This document shows positions 1 to 5,420 of a stretch of DNA of 7,829 nt, piece after piece. Position 1 is the stretch's first letter. Each line of letters opens with the position of its first letter. The stretch covers positions 1 through 7,829 of the forward strand of contig DASSJN010000130.1 in assembly GCA_035691185.1 (NCBI GenBank). Direction: 5' to 3'. Below the pieces are notes generated by a model that did no database searches, had not been told where the DNA came from, and saw only the letters and a list, made by a program, of their open reading frames with translations. Position numbers and translations under genes: made by a program. The DNA comes from RPQJ01 sp035691185. Its GTDB lineage: Bacteria > Pseudomonadota > Gammaproteobacteria > Steroidobacterales > Steroidobacteraceae.

Positions 1-210
1 CTGCGCACGCCGGGCAGCTGGCCCGTCCACGACGTCGAATCGACGCTCGTGTACGCCAGCAGTTCGCGGCAGGTGACCGACACCTGGGTGGCCGGCCGGC
101 GGCTGCTCGCGGACGGCACGCTGCGCTATCTGGACGAGTCAGCCGTGCTCGAGCGGGCCGACGCGTGGCGCGCGCGCATCGACACTGGGCACGGCGGGAG
201 CGAGCAATGA
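1..210 (+). CDS. mtaD: MtaD-like amidohydrolase (methylthioadenosine/S-adenosylhomocysteine deaminase family), 3' end only
   Basis: The open frame enters from the left edge and ends at TGA 208-210, leaving 69 C-terminal residues. The tail has the pattern seen at the end of TRZ/ATZ-type amidohydrolases: a 'LVYASSSRQVTDTWVAGRRLL' type block (about residues 16-36; Ser/Arg then V-x-x-x-W-V-x-G-R), followed by a Leu-Asp-Glu segment and a closing helix 'ADAWRARI'. This is the small beta-sandwich half that returns after the TIM barrel. The metal-binding and catalytic residues lie outside the window, so substrate cannot be read here. In Pseudomonas and relatives the gene before ubiG-mupP is the deaminase acting on methylthioadenosine or S-adenosylhomocysteine, and that context supports the symbol. 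The stop overlaps the ubiG start (ATGA), so the two are probably translationally coupled. Other amidohydrolases of the same family cannot be excluded. Confidence 0.75.
   Translation: MRTPGSWPVHDVESTLVYASSSRQVTDTWVAGRRLLADGTLRYLDESAVLERADAWRARIDTGHGGSEQ
196..200 (+). promoter_or_regulatory. Ribosome binding site of ubiG
   Basis: GGGAG lies 6 nt ahead of ATG 207, inside the last codons of the mtaD-like gene. It favours ATG 207 over the in-frame upstream ATG at 165, which would add 14 Arg/His-rich residues not typical of UbiG. Confidence 0.6.
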
Positions 211-938
211 CGACCGCTGCAGAAAAACCGAACGTCGACCCGGCGGAGATCGCGCGCTTCGAAGCCGCCGCGAGCCGCTGGTGGGACCCGCAGGGCGAGA
301 TGCGTCCGCTGCACGACCTCAACCCCGTGCGACTGGAGTACGTCGAGCGTGCCGGCCCGCTGGCCGGGCGCAAGGTGCTCGACGTGGGCTGTGGCGGCGG
401 CCTGCTGGCCGAGGCCATGGCACGCAAAGGCGCGAAGGTCACCGGCATCGACCTGGCCGACGACCTGCTGCAGGTCGCACGACTGCATGCGCTCGAAAGC
501 GGCGTCGACGTGGAGTACGTGCTCGAGTCGGCCGAGCAGCACGCCGCGAACCACGCGGGCCAGTACGAGATCGCGGCCTGCATGGAGATGCTCGAGCACG
601 TCCCCGACCCGGCCGCCGCAATCGACGCGATCGCGCGGCTCGTGCGTCCGGGCGGCCACGTGTTCGTCTCGACGCTGAACCGAACGCTCAAGTCGTACGC
701 GATGGCCGTCGTCGGCGCGGAGTACGTGCTGCGGCTGCTGCCCGCCGGCACGCACACGTACGAGAAATTCATCCGCCCGTCGGAGCTGCGCCAGTGGGCC
801 CACGCGGCAGGCCTCGCGATCGTCGACATTGCCGGGCTCGACTACGACCCCTTCGGGCGCAAGGCGCGCCTCACCGGCGACGCGAGCGTCAATTACCTGA
901 TGCACCTGCGCCGCGACGAGGTCGATCGTTCCGCATGA
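207..938 (+). CDS. ubiG: Ubiquinone biosynthesis O-methyltransferase UbiG
   Basis: This 243-residue protein matches the usual UbiG length (about 240). UbiG uses S-adenosylmethionine to perform both O-methylations of the ubiquinone ring, acting at the inner face of the cytoplasmic membrane. Visible features: the N-terminal 'FEAAASRWWDPQGEMRPLH' block (18-36) with the family's W-W-D-P, SAM motif I V-L-D-V-G-C-G-G-G (57-65), the acidic 'GIDLA' strand end (80-84), the 'CMEMLEHVPDP' post-motif (125-135) and 'RPGG' (147-150). The segment 'LKSYAMAVVGAEYVLRLLP' (161-179) followed by G-T-H-x-Y-x-K-F-I-x-P-x-E corresponds to the UbiG-specific membrane-binding insertion, which separates it from generic SAM methyltransferases. 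The start at 207 overlaps the upstream TGA as ATGA. The end overlaps the mupP start in the same way. Nothing appears damaged. Confidence 0.96.
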   Translation: MTTAAEKPNVDPAEIARFEAAASRWWDPQGEMRPLHDLNPVRLEYVERAGPLAGRKVLDVGCGGGLLAEAMARKGAKVTGIDLADDLLQVARLHALESGVDVEYVLESAEQHAANHAGQYEIAACMEMLEHVPDPAAAIDAIARLVRPGGHVFVSTLNRTLKSYAMAVVGAEYVLRLLPAGTHTYEKFIRPSELRQWAHAAGLAIVDIAGLDYDPFGRKARLTGDASVNYLMHLRRDEVDRSA

Positions 939-1618
939 GCCGCGCCGCCGCGATCCTGTTCGACCTCGACGGTACGCTGCTCGACACCGCCCCGGACATG
1001 GTCGGTGCGCTGAACCGGTTGCGCGTCGAGGAAGGTCGCGAGCCGTTGCCGTTCGCGGAAGTACGGGCTTCGGTCTCGCACGGCGCCATCCGGCTCGTCA
1101 CGGTGGGTTTTCCCGAAGTCGCCGGTGACGAATTCGAGCGGCTGCGCCTGCGGTTCCTCGACCTCTACGCGCGCAACCTCGCCGATGGCACGTGCCTGTT
1201 TCCGGGCCTCGACCCGGTGCTCGCCGCGCTGGAGACCGAGCGGCTGCCCTGGGGGATCGTCACCAACAAGCCGGGGTGGCTGACCGATCCGTTGCTCGAA
1301 CGTCTCGGACTCACGTCGCGCGTCTGCTGCGTCGTGTGTGGCGACACCGTGGCGGAACGCAAACCGCACCCGCTTCCCCTGCTGCACGCCGCCCGGCTCG
1401 CCGGCGTTCCGCCTCAACGCTGCGTGTACGTCGGCGATGCCGAGCGCGACATCGTCGCGGGACGCGCCGCTGGCATGCAGACCGTGGTGGCTGCCTACGG
1501 CTACCTCGGTCCCGATGACCAGCCGCTGCGGTGGAATCCGCACGGCATCGTCGTGCGTCCCGAGGGCCTGCTCGACTGGCTCACGCTGCGCCACCTGGAT
1601 GCGGCGACGGGCACGTGA
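935..1618 (+). CDS. mupP: HAD-family phosphatase, probable N-acetylmuramic acid 6-phosphate phosphatase MupP
   Basis: A 227-residue HAD hydrolase, often auto-annotated as phosphoglycolate phosphatase (gph). All four HAD motifs are present: F-D-L-D-G-T with nucleophile Asp10 and acid/base Asp12, Thr110 in 'GIVTNKP', Lys143 in 'ERKPHP', and the metal-binding 'VGDAERD' with Asp168 and Asp172. A helical C1-type cap lies between motifs I and II (about 20-85). I prefer MupP over Gph because of the 'VSHGA' cap segment, the 'YGYLGPDDQPLRW' stretch (188-200), which resembles my recollection of Pseudomonas MupP, and the location directly after ubiG as in Pseudomonas. MupP dephosphorylates MurNAc-6-phosphate in the cell-wall recycling route that continues through AmgK and MurU to UDP-MurNAc. 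Those partner genes are not in the window. Start ATG 935 overlaps the ubiG stop (ATGA); the stop overlaps the rmuC start (TGATG). Substrate is inferred, not proven. Confidence 0.88.
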   Translation: MSRAAAILFDLDGTLLDTAPDMVGALNRLRVEEGREPLPFAEVRASVSHGAIRLVTVGFPEVAGDEFERLRLRFLDLYARNLADGTCLFPGLDPVLAALETERLPWGIVTNKPGWLTDPLLERLGLTSRVCCVVCGDTVAERKPHPLPLLHAARLAGVPPQRCVYVGDAERDIVAGRAAGMQTVVAAYGYLGPDDQPLRWNPHGIVVRPEGLLDWLTLRHLDAATGT

Positions 1619-2943
1619 TGGAACCGGGTATCACGGGTCTGCTGATGCTCGCACTGGCTGTCGGGTTCGGCCTCGTCGCGGGCGTGCTGATCGGTCGGCG
1701 CGGCAAGCACGGCGTCGAACTGCGGCTCGCCGCCACGAAGGCTTCGCTCAAGTCGGCCGAGGACGTCGCCGCGGAACGCGACCAGGCCCTCGACCTCGCG
1801 CTCGAGCGGTTGCGCGCCGGCTTCGACGCGATGGCCGGCCAGGCGCTGCGCGGCAACAACGAGCTGTTCCTGCAGCTCGCGCGCCAGACGCTCGGCCAGC
1901 AGCAGGAGCTGTCGTTGCGGAACCTGTCCGAGCGCGAGAAGGCGGTCGAATCGATGCTCGCCCCGGTGCGCGAGGTGCTGCAGCGGACCCAGGAGCAGAT
2001 CGCGCGGATAGAGAAGGAGCGCGCCGAGAGCTTCGGCGCCTTGCGCGCATCGCTCGAGCACGTCGCGCTCGGCCAGGCCACGCTCCAGCGAGAGACGCAC
2101 AACCTCGTTTCGGCCCTGCGACGACCCGAAGTGCGCGGCCAGTGGGGCGAGTTCACGCTGCGTCGGCTCGCGGAACTCGCCGGCATGGTCGAGCGGTGCG
2201 ACTTCGTGGAGCAGGTGTACACCCCGGGCGACGATGGCGCCCTGCGGCCCGACATGATCGTCAACATGCCCGACGGCAGGCAGATCATCGTCGACGTCAA
2301 GACGCCGCTCGATGCGTACCTGACCGCGGCCGAGGCGGCCACCGACGAGGACCGCGCCGCGGCCCTGCGCCGACATGCCGCGGCCGTGCAGGAGCGTGTC
2401 CGGCAACTCGCGCAGAAGGCGTACTGGGCGCAGTTCGAGCAGAGTCCGGATTTCGTCGTGCTGTTCATCCCCGGCGACCAGTTCCTCTCCGCCGCCGTCG
2501 CAGAAGTGCCGACGCTGCTCGAGGACGCGATCCGGCAGCACGTCATCGTCGCGACGCCGACGAGCTTCGTCGCGCTGCTCAAGGCCGTCGCCTACGGCTG
2601 GCGCCAGAACGCGCTCGCCGAGAATGCGCTGCGGATCCAGGAACTGGGCGAGGAAACCTACAAGCGCCTCGTGACGTTCACGACGCACCTTGCCAGGGTC
2701 GGGCGCTCGCTCGGCCAGGGCGTCGAAGCGTACAACGCGGCGGTCGGCTCGCTGGAGCGGCAGGTGCTGCCGGGCGCGCGCAAGTTCACGGAGCTTGGCC
2801 TGCGCCCGGCGCGCGAGATCGAGGACGTCCCTCCAGTGGAGACGCTCGTGCGCACCGTGATTACCTCTCCCTCGACGGTGGGAGAGGTCGCGCAGAGCGC
2901 GGACGAGGGCTCAGCGCAGGGCGCGGACGAGGGACGCGAATGA
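1618..2943 (+). CDS. rmuC: DNA recombination protein RmuC
   Basis: A 441-residue RmuC. Order of parts: a short N-terminus and one hydrophobic segment (about 5-25, N-terminal anchor) followed by 'GRRGKHG'; a long Gln/Glu/Arg-rich coiled coil (about 33-160); and the conserved RmuC domain (about 165-405). The domain contains 'EVRGQWGEFTLRRLAELAGM' (171-190), the nuclease-like core with Asp212 in 'RPDMIV' and Asp226-Val-Lys228 in 'IIVDVKTPLDAY', 'FVVLFIPGDQFLSAA', and 'VIVATPTSFVALLKAVAYGW' (309-328). RmuC is known in E. coli to limit inversions at short inverted repeats; the PD-(D/E)XK-like fold is a family prediction. Start ATG 1618 overlaps the mupP stop by one base with no clear ribosome site, suggesting reinitiation; a longer frame back to 1531 would sit inside mupP. 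The last ~24 codons (from residue 416) coincide with a repeat-like DNA element and give a low-complexity tail containing A-Q-S-A-D-E-G-S / A-Q-G-A-D-E-G-R. Confidence 0.94.
   Translation: MEPGITGLLMLALAVGFGLVAGVLIGRRGKHGVELRLAATKASLKSAEDVAAERDQALDLALERLRAGFDAMAGQALRGNNELFLQLARQTLGQQQELSLRNLSEREKAVESMLAPVREVLQRTQEQIARIEKERAESFGALRASLEHVALGQATLQRETHNLVSALRRPEVRGQWGEFTLRRLAELAGMVERCDFVEQVYTPGDDGALRPDMIVNMPDGRQIIVDVKTPLDAYLTAAEAATDEDRAAALRRHAAAVQERVRQLAQKAYWAQFEQSPDFVVLFIPGDQFLSAAVAEVPTLLEDAIRQHVIVATPTSFVALLKAVAYGWRQNALAENALRIQELGEETYKRLVTFTTHLARVGRSLGQGVEAYNAAVGSLERQVLPGARKFTELGLRPAREIEDVPPVETLVRTVITSPSTVGEVAQSADEGSAQGADEGRE
2863..2938. repeat. REP-like composite repeat inside the 3' end of rmuC
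   Basis: Three nested structures lie back to back. First, a perfect 9-bp inverted repeat, ACCTCTCCC (2863-2871) and GGGAGAGGT (2880-2888), with an 8-nt loop. Second, a 5-bp inverted repeat, CGCGC (2889-2893) and GCGCG (2897-2901), with loop AGA. Third, a 24-nt direct repeat: CGCAGAGCGCGGACGAGGG (2891-2909) is followed by CGCAGGGCGCGGACGAGGG (2915-2933), 18 of 19 positions identical. The pattern CTCTCCC...GGGAGAG, then a GC hairpin, then G-x-GAGGG resembles dispersed palindromic intergenic elements common in GC-rich proteobacteria. Whether it occurs elsewhere in this genome cannot be seen from one window. It is read through in frame by rmuC and encodes its tail. Confidence 0.6.
2929..2934 (+). 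promoter_or_regulatory. Ribosome binding site of the squalene/phytoene-synthase-like gene
   Basis: GAGGGA ends 5 nt before ATG 2940. It is part of the second unit of the 24-nt direct repeat at the end of rmuC, so the repeat appears to supply the translation signal of the next gene. Confidence 0.5.
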
Positions 2944-3773
2944 CAGACGACCCGCTCCACCGCGGCACGCCGCCGGGCTCCTTGCGCCATTTCGCGGTGA
3001 TGTACGCTGCCGAGCACGCACGGCCCCTGCTCCAGGCGCTCTACGCCTACGAGGCCGAGATCGGCGACACGGTGCGGTCGTCGAGCCATGAGGTGGCCCA
3101 TTCGCGCCTGCAGTGGTGGCGTGGTGAGGTCGACCGGCTGCTCGGCGGCAATCCGCTGCATCCGGTCACGCGCGCGCTGCGACCGCTGCGCGAACTGACG
3201 GGCGAGCAGCTGTCGCTGCTGCACGAACCGCTGGTCGCGGCCGACTTCGACCTCGCGCGGCTGACGCTCGCGAGCGCGCGGGAACTCGAGGCGTATTGCT
3301 TTCGTGCCAGCGGGTCGCTGCAGACGCTCGCCGCGTACGCCTCGAGCGGCGACGCGGCGCTCTCCGACGTCGAGCGTGACTTCGCGCGACGCCTGGGGTC
3401 GGCGGTGTGCCGCACGGAATTGTTGCGCGACCTGCGCGGCCACCTGGCGAGCGGCCGCCTGCCGCTGCCCCTGGACGTGCTCGCAGGCGCGGGCGTGGAC
3501 CCGTACGAAGTGCGCGCCGACGCCATGACCCCTGCGCTCGCCGCAGTGCTCGTGGCGATGCGGGGCGAGTTGCGACAGGAATTTCGTCGGCTGGCCAACC
3601 TGCTCGAGGGGACGGCGCGCGCCCGGCAACGCCAGGGCCTCGTGCTCGCCGCCCTGCACGGCAGACTGCTCGAGCAGATCGAGCATCGCGGCGAACTCGC
3701 GCGCACGCGTGCCGAAGTGCCCGGCTGGACCAAGCTGTGGACCGCCTGGCGGACAGCCTTGCGCGCCGCGTGA
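2940..3773 (+). CDS. Squalene/phytoene-synthase-like protein (NDUFAF6-like, divergent active site)
   Basis: A 277-residue, all-helical protein of the squalene/phytoene synthase superfamily. Diagnostic stretches: 'SRLQWWRGEVDRLLGG' (55-70) followed by H-P-V-T-R-A-L, 'LEAYCFRASGSLQTLAAYAS' (116-135), and 'CRTELLRDLRGHLASGRLPL' (157-176) with P-L-D-V-L after it. These correspond to the substrate-binding helices of trans-prenyl head-to-head synthases. The first D-x-x-x-D box is replaced by Y-E-A-E-I-G-D (37-43), and the second is reduced to Asp164 with His at position 168. The protein therefore resembles the NDUFAF6-like branch more than CrtB or HpnC/HpnD enzymes. NDUFAF6 is a mitochondrial complex I assembly factor; the bacterial role is not established to my knowledge. 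No signal peptide or membrane segment is seen. Start ATG 2940 overlaps the rmuC stop (ATGA). I do not assign a reaction. Confidence 0.85.
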   Translation: MTDDPLHRGTPPGSLRHFAVMYAAEHARPLLQALYAYEAEIGDTVRSSSHEVAHSRLQWWRGEVDRLLGGNPLHPVTRALRPLRELTGEQLSLLHEPLVAADFDLARLTLASARELEAYCFRASGSLQTLAAYASSGDAALSDVERDFARRLGSAVCRTELLRDLRGHLASGRLPLPLDVLAGAGVDPYEVRADAMTPALAAVLVAMRGELRQEFRRLANLLEGTARARQRQGLVLAALHGRLLEQIEHRGELARTRAEVPGWTKLWTAWRTALRAA

Positions 3774-3793
3774 CGCGCACCCTGACGACCCTT

Positions 3794-3797
3794 GGAG
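3794..3797 (+). promoter_or_regulatory. Ribosome binding site of yciK
   Basis: GGAG sits 5 nt ahead of ATG 3803 in the 29-nt spacer (3774-3802). It supports this start over the in-frame upstream ATG at 3407, which would lie inside the preceding gene. Confidence 0.6.
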
Positions 3798-3802
3798 CCC
3801 AG

Positions 3803-4570
3803 ATGCCTGCCCCGATCTCCGCTGAAATTCGCGCCTATCGCCCGGCTCCGGGGCTGTTGAACGACCGGGTCGTCCTCGTCACCGGCGCGAGTGGCGCCAT
3901 CGGCGGCGCGCTGGCGAGGGCCTGTGCCGACCTCGGTGCGCGCGTGATCCTGAACGGGCGGTCCGTGAAGAAGCTCGAGCACCTCTACGACGCCATCATC
4001 GACGCCGGAGCGCCGCGGCCGTCCATCGCCCCGCTCGATTTCGAGAAGGCGGACGCGACCTCCTACGAATCACTCGCTGCCGCGATCGGGCAGGAGTTCG
4101 GGCGCCTCGACGGCCTCGCGCACGTCGGCGGTCTGCTCGGGGACCGTTCACCCATCGCGCACTACGACGTGCCGACCTTTATGAAGGTCATGCACGTCAA
4201 CGTCACGGCGCCGTTCATCCTGACCAAGACGCTGCTGCCGCTGCTGCAGCAGTCGGCAGACCCGTCGATCGTGTTCACCACGAGCGGCGTGTCGGTGAAA
4301 GGCCGCGCCTACTGGGGCGCGTACGCGGTGTCGAAATTCGCCGACGAAGGCCTCATGCAGGTCCTCGCGGACGAACTGGCGACGGATCGGCCGATCCGGT
4401 CGAACAGCGTCAACCCGGGCCCGGTGCGATCGGCCATGCGTGCGAAGGCCTACCCGGCCGAGGACGCGTCGAAGCTGGCCGCGCCGCAAGACGTGCTCGA
4501 GCCGTTTCTCTACCTGCTCGGGCCCGACAGTCGCGGAGTCACCGGCTGCCGCTTCGACGCGCAGCCGTAG
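3803..4570 (+). CDS. yciK: YciK-type short-chain dehydrogenase/reductase
   Basis: A 255-residue classical SDR with a Rossmann fold. The nucleotide-binding motif is T-G-A-S-G-A-I-G (27-34) and 'NGRS' (51-54) follows the second strand. The catalytic set reads as Asn133 ('HVNV'), Ser161, Tyr174 and Lys178 ('YAVSK'). The YciK subgroup is indicated by G-L-L-G-D (110-114), 'KGRAYWGAYAVSKFADEGLM' (166-185), and 'VNPGPVRSAMRAKAYPAED' (203-221), and by the ending V-T-G-x-x-F-D-A-Q-P; E. coli YciK reads similarly in each. Arg53 after the second strand suggests an NADP(H) preference, by inference. The usual N-A-G after strand 4 is replaced by Val108-Gly109-Gly110. The physiological substrate of YciK is not known to me. 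It is linked to ubiG and mupP in other gammaproteobacteria. Its last 32 nt overlap the end of the rluB-like gene on the other strand. Confidence 0.92.
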   Translation: MPAPISAEIRAYRPAPGLLNDRVVLVTGASGAIGGALARACADLGARVILNGRSVKKLEHLYDAIIDAGAPRPSIAPLDFEKADATSYESLAAAIGQEFGRLDGLAHVGGLLGDRSPIAHYDVPTFMKVMHVNVTAPFILTKTLLPLLQQSADPSIVFTTSGVSVKGRAYWGAYAVSKFADEGLMQVLADELATDRPIRSNSVNPGPVRSAMRAKAYPAEDASKLAAPQDVLEPFLYLLGPDSRGVTGCRFDAQP

Positions 4571-5420
4571 GCTTGCGTCGCCGGTCCGGTGGCGGACGCG
4601 GGCCGCGTCGTTTGCGCGCGTCCTGCTCGGCGGCCCGGCTGCGGCCCGCGAGCGCATAGAGTGCGTCGAGGTCCTCGCCGTCGAGCGATCGCGAGCGCCC
4701 GCGCGGCAAGTCGCGCGGCAACACGATCGGCCCCCACCGCACGAGCATCGCGCGGTTGAGCTTGAGGCCAGCCGCGTCGAACAGCGCGCGGATCGCACCG
4801 CGCGGCAGCGTCCGGTCGCTGGCCACCCTGAACCACATGTTGGTGCCGCTCGCGCCCGCCGGCTCGACCGCGCTGAACGTGACGGGCTCGCCTTCGACGT
4901 CGACTTCGGTCGGCATCTGCGGCCAGTCGACTTCCTGGCGCGGGCGCAGCGCCCGGACGCGATACTCGACCGGAATCTCGTGGCCGCGACGCGCGATCGC
5001 GAGTGCGAACGGACCTTCGTTGGCGAGGATCAGCAGGCCGTCCTCGCCGTAGCCCAGCGCGTTGATCGCGACCCAGCGCCCGCCGTGCAATGCGGGAAGC
5101 CTGGGCTCGACGCCTTCGCGGTCGTCGCCAGCGCGGCTGCGCAACATCTCGCCGGTCGGCTTGTGATAGACGATCACCTGCAGCTTGCGCTCGACCGCCA
5201 GCAGCCGTGTGACGTCTCGCCCGTCGACGACGACACGGTCGCGCGGCTCGACGGCCTGCCCGACCTCGGCCGGTCTGCCGTTCACGAGGACGCGACCGTC
5301 GCGGATCCAGGCTTCGACCTGGCGCCGCGACCCGAGCCCGTGCTGCGCGAGCAGCCTATGCAGGCGTTCGCTCAAGGTCCTCGTCGCCCGGGCTGGGGAA
5401 GGCATCGGGCTCGCCATCAT
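4539..5420 (-). CDS. rluB: RluB/RsuA-family pseudouridine synthase homologue with altered catalytic motif
   Basis: A 293-residue protein. An S4 RNA-binding domain comes first (about 17-75: 'RLHRLLAQHGLGSRRQVEAW', then 'VLVNGRPAEVG' and 'DRVVVDGRDV'). The RsuA/RluB-type catalytic domain follows, starting with 'VIVYHKPTGEMLRSR' (82-96). RluB makes pseudouridine in helix 89 of 23S rRNA (2605 in E. coli), and its gene often follows scpA-scpB as here. The G-R-L-D-x-x-T-x-G-L-L signature reads N-A-L-G-Y-G-E-D-G-L-L (120-130), so Gly123 stands at the catalytic Asp. The later E-G-R-x-R-E-V-R-R block is also changed ('RTLPRGAIRALFD', 203-215). The ending R-x-G-P-I-x-L-P-R-x-L-x-R-G-x-x-R-x-L is kept. 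An Arg/Pro-rich basic tail covers 259-293. The start is uncertain: ATG 5420 or 5417 overlaps scpB by about 65 nt, ATG 5405 by 50, and TTG 5375 is also possible. Homology is clear; activity is doubtful. Confidence 0.85.
   Translation of the reverse strand: MMASPMPSPARATRTLSERLHRLLAQHGLGSRRQVEAWIRDGRVLVNGRPAEVGQAVEPRDRVVVDGRDVTRLLAVERKLQVIVYHKPTGEMLRSRAGDDREGVEPRLPALHGGRWVAINALGYGEDGLLILANEGPFALAIARRGHEIPVEYRVRALRPRQEVDWPQMPTEVDVEGEPVTFSAVEPAGASGTNMWFRVASDRTLPRGAIRALFDAAGLKLNRAMLVRWGPIVLPRDLPRGRSRSLDGEDLDALYALAGRSRAAEQDARKRRGPRPPPDRRRKPTAARRSGSR
4595..4613 (+). terminator. Weak candidate terminator hairpin after yciK
   Basis: GACGCG (4595-4600) and CGCGTC (4604-4609) form a perfect 6-bp stem with a GGC loop, 24 nt past the yciK stop. 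It is followed by G then TTT. The U-tract is only three bases and the hairpin lies inside the rluB-like coding sequence (antisense), where GC-rich palindromes arise easily. It is the only hairpin-plus-T candidate I see where the plus-strand operon should end. Confidence 0.2.

Noticed and set aside
126..905. Long minus-strand open frame opposite ubiG (259 codons), and comparable ones opposite mupP and rmuC (893-1594, 1501-2688)
   Set aside because: High GC creates long stop-free antisense frames. Their translations are Arg/Ala/Gly/Val-rich with no family motifs, while the plus strand carries clear conserved proteins.
1338..2939. Apparent 811-codon frame that would fuse an Arg-rich N-terminus to the synthase-like protein
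   Set aside because: The upstream 534 codons are out-of-frame reading of mupP and rmuC. The real start is ATG 2940, which overlaps the rmuC stop and has GAGGG upstream.
2658..3982. Minus-strand open frames opposite the synthase-like gene and yciK (2658-3686, 3047-3982)
   Set aside because: They are shadows of well-supported plus-strand genes, with no recognisable domain and no ribosome site.
4235..4259. Near-perfect palindrome in yciK (CTGCCG, CTGCTGCAGCAG, T, CGGCAG)
   Set aside because: It encodes the conserved L-P-L-L-Q-Q-S-A stretch and is built from preferred Leu CTG and Gln CAG codons. There is no loop and no location suggesting regulation.
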